Source of the DNA: Plasmodium coatneyi
Lineage: Eukaryota > Apicomplexa > Aconoidasida > Haemosporida > Plasmodiidae
Assembly: GCF_001680005.1 (NCBI RefSeq)
Contig: NC_033565.1
Coordinates: 415,501 to 479,500 of the forward strand
Reading direction: 5' to 3'
DNA length: 64,000 nucleotides
Shown here: positions 56,867 to 64,000 of the stretch, in pieces
Layout: each line of letters begins with the position of its first letter
How positions within the stretch are numbered: the stretch's first letter is position 1
Position numbers and translations under genes: made by a program
The notes under the pieces: generated by a model
Told to the model about the DNA's origin: nothing
What the model saw: only the letters and a program-made list of their open reading frames with translations
Databases searched by the model: none

Positions 56867-58294
56867 CTAACCCACCACTGGAAGCAAATCGGGGGGGATG
56901 TCGTACCCTGGGAAGTAAGTCGAGTCGGGTTTCAAGACAAAGTTAAGGAAGACGACCAACCCCGCATACCCCTCGAAGAGCGAATTGGGTCTGTCTGGCA
57001 CGCCGTAAAATCGATCAAAATGTTTAATACAAAAGAGGGCATACTTCAAGGCTTTAATGTACCAATTCCTGTCGCCTGTATGTTTATACAGATATAAGAA
57101 GGCGATCCCATTTCCTGGTATGCCATGGCAGAGTCCCATCCCTTTATATAGTAACCCCCGTTCCCATATGAGGAGGCCCATTTTTTCCAAATATCCTTTA
57201 CTATATTTATTGACAAAATAGTTGGGGGCAAATGGACATTTCAACAACTCAATTATTAGGATGACGAAGCCGATGTTGCCATGGCACCACTGAACTAATG
57301 TGTCATTTTTTTTTTGTGATTTATTTTTCTTAATGGAAGAATAAACATTACAACTGTCTGTAAGGTACAGGTCCATGATTTGGTCTGTTACTTTATATAT
57401 CAAGTACAGGTATTCATTCAGCTTTTCCACGGTGTTGCTTTTGCACCTTTTGTATTTTGCCTCATCATCTACCTCTGGGGTGGGGATACTGTCCACTTTT
57501 AGCAACGCTTCGCATAGCTCTTTCAAATTGTTATGAAAAAACATGATCATTTTGTATAAGACGAGGAAAATGCCTGCATACCCATGGGCAGCCCCGAGGT
57601 AAATCTGTTCATGCCATTCGAAGTAAAGTGACAGAGACGTTACGTTCCACATGGTGGAACCTTTTAATAAGCCATATTCAAAAATGGACGTCATAATAAT
57701 ATACAAATTCTGCAATATGGTGTATTTATGATCCGATTTTATCCACACATTTTTACATAAAAGGAAGGAATATATGCAACCACATTTTCCATATAGCAAT
57801 TCACACTCTCCACTTATGGATACCAATTCTTCCTTTTTATCCTTCAAATAGGTGACCAAAAATTGTATATACTTTTCTACACTTGATTTATTTTCCATAT
57901 AGTAATGCAGCATGACAGCTAAGCTGTACAATCCGCTGGGTCCTTCTAAAAAACTAATGGCGTCTTTCCCTCTGTAGGAATTTATTTTCCTCACTATGTT
58001 ATTTCCAAATTGTAAAAATGTGTAATCGTCATTCCCTTCGTAGAGGATGATATCCATGTAGAGAATTCCACCCACTCCACAATATATGGACTGGCTCGAG
58101 TGACGTTCCATTTCGTTATTTAACTTGAAAGCATACTCGTTTATCTTCCTCCTTATCACCTGTTCGTTATTGTCCGATTCGGTGCATTCCTCCAAATATG
58201 CATTGGAAATGTAGCGGCTGCTCCCCTCCATCATGCGCTCCGTCGGCATCTTCCACAATGACGGGGGGGTGGCGGAGTGCCTGAAATTATGCAC
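56867..58294 (-). CDS. LANCL: LanC-like protein (LANCL)
   Basis: 475 codons, single exon, of seven-helix double-barrel type. Conserved glycine motifs in order: YCGVGGILY (72-80), GAAHGYAGI (234-242), WCHGNIGF (336-343), GLCHGIPGNG (387-396) and SLFEGYAGL (438-446). The zinc ligands of the family are all present: C337 in WCHG, C389 and H390 in CHG. Animal LANCL proteins bind glutathione and add it to dehydroalanine or dehydrobutyrine residues left in damaged proteins; bacterial LanC makes lanthionine rings. No dehydratase (LanB) or precursor peptide is seen nearby, so a eukaryote-type repair role is more likely. In-frame ATGs also occur at residues 16, 21 and 22, the last starting MEGSSRYISNAY; the true start may be one of these. 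Confidence 0.9.
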   Translation of the reverse strand: MHNFRHSATPPSLWKMPTERMMEGSSRYISNAYLEECTESDNNEQVIRRKINEYAFKLNNEMERHSSQSIYCGVGGILYMDIILYEGNDDYTFLQFGNNIVRKINSYRGKDAISFLEGPSGLYSLAVMLHYYMENKSSVEKYIQFLVTYLKDKKEELVSISGECELLYGKCGCIYSFLLCKNVWIKSDHKYTILQNLYIIMTSIFEYGLLKGSTMWNVTSLSLYFEWHEQIYLGAAHGYAGIFLVLYKMIMFFHNNLKELCEALLKVDSIPTPEVDDEAKYKRCKSNTVEKLNEYLYLIYKVTDQIMDLYLTDSCNVYSSIKKNKSQKKNDTLVQWCHGNIGFVILIIELLKCPFAPNYFVNKYSKGYLEKMGLLIWERGLLYKGMGLCHGIPGNGIAFLYLYKHTGDRNWYIKALKYALFCIKHFDRFYGVPDRPNSLFEGYAGLVVFLNFVLKPDSTYFPGYDIPPDLLPVVG

Positions 58295-60884
58295 CTATTG
58301 CTCTAAATGCCTTTTCCTGTGTGGCCCCCTTTTTGTGTTGCACTATGCTCTTCCTTTTCGATACAGGAAAATTTCTTCCCGTTGCGTATTCCTCTGTAAT
58401 GTAATTTCCCGCTCGTTTTATTTTATTTTATTTTTTTCTCCTGTTAAGTTCACGTCGATTTGCGAAAACTGCAGGTTACTTCTTTAAAAAAAGCTTCACC
58501 TCCCTTTTTGGAATGAAAATATAAAAAACAAGAACGGTAGATGAAAAAAAAAGTAATGTACATAAAAAAAACAAAATTACGTCACTGCAGGTCCTCACGC
58601 TGAATTTTAGAAGGCTTCAATTGGTGCGCCATTGCCAAATAAGTGCCTCCTGCCATTTTACGAACCCCTGCCGATGTGGCCACCTGTGTGTGCCGTTGCA
58701 TACAAACTTATAAGCACGTTTAAACATGTTTGTGTATGCAAAGGGGGGTAAGCCACATGTGCGCATATGTACATATCGCACGAACAAGTAGTGTCATTTT
58801 GTCTGGAAAGGAAGTCCAATTGGGAACACCGAAAGGAGAAAAAAAAAAAAAAAAAAAAAAAAAAACACATCAGTTGATGGCAAATTTAGCCTTATTCGGG
58901 AAAACACAAGGATAAACCTTTTTTTTTAACCTCAAAAATGGTTGTGTCCGGAGAATGTAACGATACTTAATATACCAAAAGTTATCATCATGATGAAGTT
59001 CCCCTAAAGTGCAAATGGCAATTTTTATTCGCTAAAAAAAATGTTAACCGTGTGGGTTCCTTTCTGCCACTTTTTTTTTGCATGCGTCCAACGGTTTATG
59101 CAAATTGCCACATGAAAAAAAAAAAATTCTGCACACGTTCAGTTCAAAAAGGCATTGAAAAAACAAGAAGACCTCTTACCCCTTTTGGCAATTTTTAGTA
59201 TGGTCTCAAACGCAGCATGCCACAGGGGAGTGCAGTCGTTTTACTTTTCAGTTTGGAAATATCCCCCTGGGAAAAATACCCCTGATAACCCTTACTCAAC
59301 TTTGCCATACAGTGTGAAACAACATAAATGGCGCAGTTATTTTTCAATTCCGTGTCATCACTGCGGTGATTTAAGAACTGCTCTTTCTGTTTTCTCCTAA
59401 CATAACATTTTACGCATTTTTAACAGTGATGCTACTTTTGTGTGAGCACCCAGAAGTAATTATAGGAGCTTTCCCCCCCTTCGCGGACACGCTAATTGGA
59501 TATATTTGCGCTAATGCCCTTATCACATGTTAGCGTAAGCTTTAAAGAAGTGGGGACCCCCACATGAATTATCACCCCATCAGGGGATATAGACACAACC
59601 CCTCATAGTTTGGTCATCCTATCTATCATTTTGTATGTGGCAAAAATGGTTCGTTCCATCTGAGGGGAAATTAACTTGCACGATGGAATGAGTGCGGGGA
59701 AAACCTGCTCACAGCACATTGAATAAAATGTGTACACATCTGCTCAATGGGATCATCACCGCGTTCTCCTTCGTATGTGCCCACTTGGAGAAACTTTTGT
59801 GTGGCGCAAGAAAGTCCCGTTTTAACTGCCGCTCGTTAGCGACGCAGTAGGATGAGTCAACCCTTTGAGGCAAACAATAAGATCAACGTGGAAGAGGCAA
59901 ATCGGTTGTAATAAACCGTGAAGGAAAAAGAAGAGAAATTTAATTTACCCTAACTTTTTGCGAATGTGAGTAAAACGCGACCCTTTGGAGTTACTCCTAC
60001 ATGTGGGAAGGAAAAAAAAAAATATATTAAAAGAAAAAAAAACGTTCCCATAAAGCTAATTTTTCATTTTAAAAATTGATGCCCCTGTCCCCCTTTTTAA
60101 TTTTCAAATTCGTTACACTTCTTGCGGTACATTTTTTCGTCATTTAAAAGGGCAAATACCTTTTAAGAGCAACGGGGAAACATAGGTGCGCGGGAAATTA
60201 GCAAGTGAAACAACCTAAGTGGAACTGCATGATAGTAATTTAGGTGAAAAATGGCAAAAAGGGAAAGCAACATATTTTTCCTAACCATTTCGCGTAAGAA
60301 ACAACAAAAATGAAAGAGGGGGAAAAAAAAATTGGGCACATTTTGCAGCCCCGTGATTTGTTCACACGGAAACTCCCATTTTGCGGCCTAAATGTGTACA
60401 TGCAAGAAAAGAAAAAACAGTTCGGTGATAATGCCACTTTTAAAAAAATAAATATTTACGTGGGGGGAGGTTAAAATGGGGTACCGCCAGTAGGGGCAAA
60501 TAAAAATTGTCTCTTCCCAGATTGTTCATGGGGCTAAAATAAAGGCACTTGTCAAAACTCTCAAGAGCGCGCTTCACACGGAACTCTGCTTACTACATAT
60601 GAGTACACTTTTACATTCCTATGCACATCCGCCGGAAACTCACTTTTCTGATTTTTCACATAAATGTGTTTCCAACATGTTAACAAATTTACCTTTTAAA
60701 TGTTGAGAAAAAAAAAAAACAGCGGAAAAAACCACGACATATGCATTTTGAAGGATTTAAGCCATTTTCCTTTAGGGGGAATTTTAGGGAATTTTGTAGA
60801 GGGTGTAAAGGTGTAAGGGCACGGGGATTGCGCGCTTGTGGGGCGAAACGGTTGCTGTTTAAATTGTTAAAAGGTTAAGAGTGT

Positions 60885-60968
60885 GAGAGATTAAACGGTG
60901 GGAATTAAACGGTGGGGATTAAACGTTGGGAGTTAAATGATGGGAGTTAAATGATGGGGGTTAAACCC
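60885..60968. repeat. 14-base G-rich repeat
   Basis: Six degenerate units of GATTAAACGGTGGGA/GAGTTAAATGATGGG, purine-rich on the plus strand. Confidence 0.7.
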
Positions 60969-61373
60969 TCTGAAGGGTGCCAAAAATGTGAAGACCTCAA
61001 CGCTTCATTTTTTTACACCTTCCCATGTTTTTTCCACCCTGCGACGTTATTTTGTTTTTATTTTTCCCCACTGTACTCTATATTTACCTGACCATGCCAT
61101 AAAGTTCAGGGTGTTATATTTTTTTTTTTTTTTTTTTTTTGCATTTAATTTTTTTCCTTTGCGTTTTTCGATTTATTTTCATAGTATTTAAACCCTACTG
61201 AGAAACTATTTTGACCTTTCTCTTGCTTGTCATTTTTCCATGTGATTGTGTTACATTCATTTTCATGCCTTTTCTTTATTTTCCTTTTTTTTACACTTCC
61301 CCTTCGTTTATTTTCCTACACCTGCTTGCCCACTCGCCCACTATACCCGCATGAATTTATTCTCCCATCTGTT

Positions 61374-61430
61374 CACGTTTACACGTTTACACGTTTACAC
61401 TTTTACACGTTTACAAGTTTACACGTTCCC
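61374..61430. repeat. 10-base repeat ACACGTTTAC
   Basis: About five tandem copies, one with TTTT in place of GTTT and one with AGTT. Confidence 0.75.
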
Positions 61431-62250
61431 TCGCCTATACATATTCACCCACCCATTATTTTCCACATTTTATTTTCCCCTTTTTTTTGTGCCATTTCAT
61501 ATGACAATGGCTCATATTTTTTCTCTTGTTCATTTTGCTACAAACATTTTTAACCTTTCATTTGTACTTAATCCAGTCTCTATGTCAAAATTTTTAATGA
61601 CAGCTTTTTTTGTGAATGCCTTTAAAACAAGCATTTTTAAACATTTTTTGTGATAATTTATGTCATTTGTTTTATAGTAGATTTATATTTTCCCCACCTC
61701 GTGCGCACTGTCCTTTTGTTTTTCTTAAAAATTAACTTTAAAAGGGAGAGGCGAGAAAGGTCTGCACGCCTACACGTACGTATATATATAAGTATATGTG
61801 TATATATGTACATATGCACATGTTTACATATGCTTGTGCCTTCTGGTGTGGTCCTCCCCACGCGAACATAAATACCTGCCCCTACGTATGTTCAGCAGGC
61901 CAGAATTAACTTCCAGCCCCCCCGTGCTTGTGTGTTTAAATACATGTGCGATCGTGAGGGCTGCAATTTATGGCCAAAGCTTGTTAACAAAATTTTGTTC
62001 GAAAAATATTTTTGTCCAACCTGCCACCAAAGGAGGAGCCAAAAAGGAGCAGGGAAAGCGCAGATAGGGGGGAAACGGACAGCAAAAGGGAAGCAGCAAG
62101 GGGGGTATCAAAGGCGTTGGCAACCCCCAAGCCGAAAGGATAAGTGCCAACACGTTGCCATAAAAATTGTGCTCACCCGTTTAACAACATTGCCGAAGTG
62201 TGTGCACACGACTACTTGTTCAAACCAATTATAAGATAAAGCAAGATAGA

Positions 62251-63636
62251 ATGGCTTTAATAAACTTCAAGGAAAGAATCCACATTTTGTTAAAGCTAAA
62301 GGAGTCGCTAATTCCCCAGGTTGACGGGAATTTTGTAAAGGATTGGGAAGCGGAAGCAATGAATTACCAAGTGACTAGCGAAAATATTATAATACACTTG
62401 AAGGACATATATTTTATAGAAGGATTAATTACGCCCATTTCAGCACAGCTAACCTTTTTGAGAATCAATTTACTGAATTATGTAAATATGTCAGAAAAGG
62501 AAAAAGATAAATTTAAAAGACTGTACGTATTGGCAGCCCTTGGATTAATTGCCAAGCTGAAACTTATTTTATTCTTTTCGACGTATATTAATGCAAGGGA
62601 AAATAATCGCAGCAAGAATTTCCCAGTTTTTAGCGAAAATTATTATAACCTAGGACAGTACAACTGTGAAAGAAATTATGAGGACAAACTGAATTTGACT
62701 AATAATCCTTGTGATCATTGTGTGAATAATGAAGACGAGAAGAATGGTTCCTCTTTTAACCATGGGGACGATTATTACAGCCAGTTCCATTCATGCACGG
62801 ATGATTATAAGGAGAACGTTTTTAACATAATGGCCCTCAACAACATAGTGAACGGCAATTCGCACTTGGGTAATGACAAAAACGTCAGTGACAGTGAATA
62901 CGTGGACAACACGGTAGGCATCTACGACAGCTGCGTCGACATGAGTACCAAGCGCATGAGCAGCAACCACGTCGGCATGAACAATGTTGGAGGTAACCAT
63001 GTTGGTGGTAACCATGTTGGTGGTAACCATGTTGGTGGTAACCATATCAGTGGTAACCATATCAATGGTAACCACGTCAATGGCAACCACGTCAATGGCA
63101 ACCGAATCGGCAGTAACCACCATAGCCACAACAACTTAATGGGAAACCACGTCGGTGGAGGCCAGTACAACGCACTACTCCCTCAAAGCGCAGAAGAATA
63201 CCCATCCAACGTGATGACCCACTTTGCAGTGGACAAGAATGAAGGTCTGCAAAACATCCCAGCCGCCACGTCAAAAAAGAGAGCCGCGCAAATGACACAA
63301 AGCCAAAACAAAACAGGAAACTTTTTAAAAAACTCACACACTTTAAATGGAATAAAAAATGGCATCAACGAACGCATGCAAAATTACAATGAACAAATAA
63401 ACAATGAAGCACAGCGCTTCTTGCAACAAAACCAAGACCAAATATCCAAGTACATAAATAATATACACCAAAGCATTCATTCAAACCATGAAAATGGAGA
63501 ATTCAACAGCCGGAAATCGAACTTAAGCAACTATTACGATAATGACAACAGTCAGGAAAATAACATCCTTCAATCCTACACGAATAAAATTTATGGCTTA
63601 AGTGATAATGTGTATAAGAATAGCTACTTTTTATGA
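62251..63636 (+). CDS. Conserved-N-terminus, Asn/His-rich Plasmodium protein with GNHVG repeats
   Basis: I do not recognise the family. The preferred start is the ATG at 62251 (MALINFKERIHILLK), giving 461 residues; an upstream in-frame ATG at 62200 adds 17 residues without clear merit. Residues 1-120 look folded and helical, with a hydrophobic stretch LAALGLIAKLKLILFFSTY near 98-120 that could be a buried or membrane-associated helix. The rest is Asn-rich and disordered: about a dozen GNHVG/GNHIN/GNHVN units encoded by a 15-base tandem repeat at 62990-63110, then a Gln/Asn-rich coiled segment (NEQINNEAQRFLQQNQDQ). No signal peptide, zinc site or catalytic motif is seen. Low-complexity tails like this are typical of Plasmodium and give no function. 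Confidence 0.8.
   Translation: MALINFKERIHILLKLKESLIPQVDGNFVKDWEAEAMNYQVTSENIIIHLKDIYFIEGLITPISAQLTFLRINLLNYVNMSEKEKDKFKRLYVLAALGLIAKLKLILFFSTYINARENNRSKNFPVFSENYYNLGQYNCERNYEDKLNLTNNPCDHCVNNEDEKNGSSFNHGDDYYSQFHSCTDDYKENVFNIMALNNIVNGNSHLGNDKNVSDSEYVDNTVGIYDSCVDMSTKRMSSNHVGMNNVGGNHVGGNHVGGNHVGGNHISGNHINGNHVNGNHVNGNRIGSNHHSHNNLMGNHVGGGQYNALLPQSAEEYPSNVMTHFAVDKNEGLQNIPAATSKKRAAQMTQSQNKTGNFLKNSHTLNGIKNGINERMQNYNEQINNEAQRFLQQNQDQISKYINNIHQSIHSNHENGEFNSRKSNLSNYYDNDNSQENNILQSYTNKIYGLSDNVYKNSYFL
62990..63110 (+). repeat. Coding 15-base tandem repeat (GGTAACCATGTTGGT)
   Basis: The first four units are almost identical and the later ones diverge to GGCAACCACGTCAAT, keeping the Gly-Asn-His-Val/Ile pattern. 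Lies inside the preceding gene. Confidence 0.9.
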
Positions 63637-64000
63637 CACGGGGAAATGGAGCATTGTGAGAATTTCATGATTCGTTGAAATGTCTTCTTCGTGTTCCTTC
63701 TGATCAGTTGAGAGATCGCCAGTAAGGACGGAAAGATGGGAAAAGAAAAAAAAAACGAAGCGCGTATCGTGTAATATACACGTATGACCACCTCCAAATT
63801 TCACCGTCGGAGGTATCATCACGTAGTTGGGATCTCTGACCTGGAGTAATTTTTGTTTTTCCACCCATGTTGCCTTTCATTTTTGCCACTATGCCACTGC
63901 GATACCATTGCAATTGTTGTCCTTTTTTGTTTTTTTTTTTTTCCCCTTCCACCCCTGCGCTCTTTCAATGTTATTCATAAAATCTTTTAAAGTGTGATAT
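63637..64000. other. Right edge of the window
   Basis: A minus-strand open stretch (about 63780-63900) reads VRDPNYVMIPPTVKFGGGH in one frame and might be an exon of a gene that starts beyond the window, but splice sites are unclear. Confidence 0.2.

Larger units (their letters stand above)
58295..62199. other. Long intergenic region without a supportable gene
   Basis: About 3.9 kb. Contains poly-A (about 58840-58865), a 14-base repeat (GGGAGTTAAATGAT and variants) at about 60885-60968, poly-T (61121-61140) and a 10-base repeat (ACACGTTTAC) at 61374-61430. Open frames are short, overlapping and of biased composition. It should include the promoters of the LANCL gene and of the next plus-strand gene. 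Confidence 0.5.

Noticed and set aside
61227..61653. 108- and 135-codon frames
   Set aside because: Biased composition from ACACGTTTAC repeats and T-rich sequence; overlapping frames on one strand.
62791..63170. Minus-strand frames rich in Val/Thr/Met and Trp/Leu/Pro
   Set aside because: Antisense readings of the GNHVG repeat.

Overview
This window is nuclear DNA of a malaria parasite, most likely Plasmodium knowlesi or a close relative such as P. coatneyi. The grounds are two SICAvar antigen genes (a family known from these simian parasites), long stretches of telomere-like heptads (CCCTAAA/CCCTGAA) inside the chromosome, an apicoplast-targeted ribosomal protein, an alveolin, a RAP-domain protein and a small gametocyte-type NIMA kinase. 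Base composition is moderate, unlike the very AT-rich P. falciparum. These calls come from reading the sequence and from remembered family features; no search was run.

Region 1 (1-16.1 kb) is a SICAvar domain on the minus strand. Gene A (start 2533, running off the left edge) shows two exons. Gene B (11122 to 4293) can be assembled as eight exons with matching phases, from a short first exon through cysteine-rich exons and a transmembrane exon to the basic cytoplasmic exon, about 1,420 residues. Introns and flanks are packed with minisatellites, pyrimidine tracts and telomere-like repeats. From 11.4 to 16.0 kb the repeats are C-rich on the plus strand, then switch to G-rich at about 15.07 kb. 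Repeats of the right arm match, in opposite orientation, repeats in the left arm and in a gene B intron.

Region 2 (16.1-22 kb) is a sparse transition zone. Only one small two-exon coiled-coil gene, near 18.3-19.0 kb, can be supported.

Region 3 (22-64 kb) holds ordinary conserved genes: CstF-77/RNA14 (mRNA 3' end formation), a single-pass membrane protein, a WDR55-like ribosome biogenesis factor, a five-exon ArfGAP, a polytopic ER protein resembling an oligosaccharyltransferase subunit, a RAP-domain protein, a seven-exon NEK kinase (probably NEK2), an alveolin (probably IMC1g), apicoplast ribosomal protein bL32, a SpoU/TrmH 2'-O-methyltransferase, a WDR6-like protein (tRNA 2'-O-methylation partner), a LanC-like protein and an asparagine-rich protein with a GNHVG repeat. 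The order ArfGAP, RAP gene, NEK2, IMC1g fits what I recall of P. falciparum chromosome 5, which suggests that a SICAvar block sits directly beside a conserved syntenic segment.

The most unusual structure is an intronic cassette shared by the two SICAvar genes: a boundary hairpin with a compensatory base change, a CTTGTCCGGTT minisatellite and a conserved GCGAGGAG...AAGTAATGGATG block with a second hairpin. The second is an inverted copy of the SICAvar cytoplasmic-tail repeats placed directly against the 3' end of gene B.
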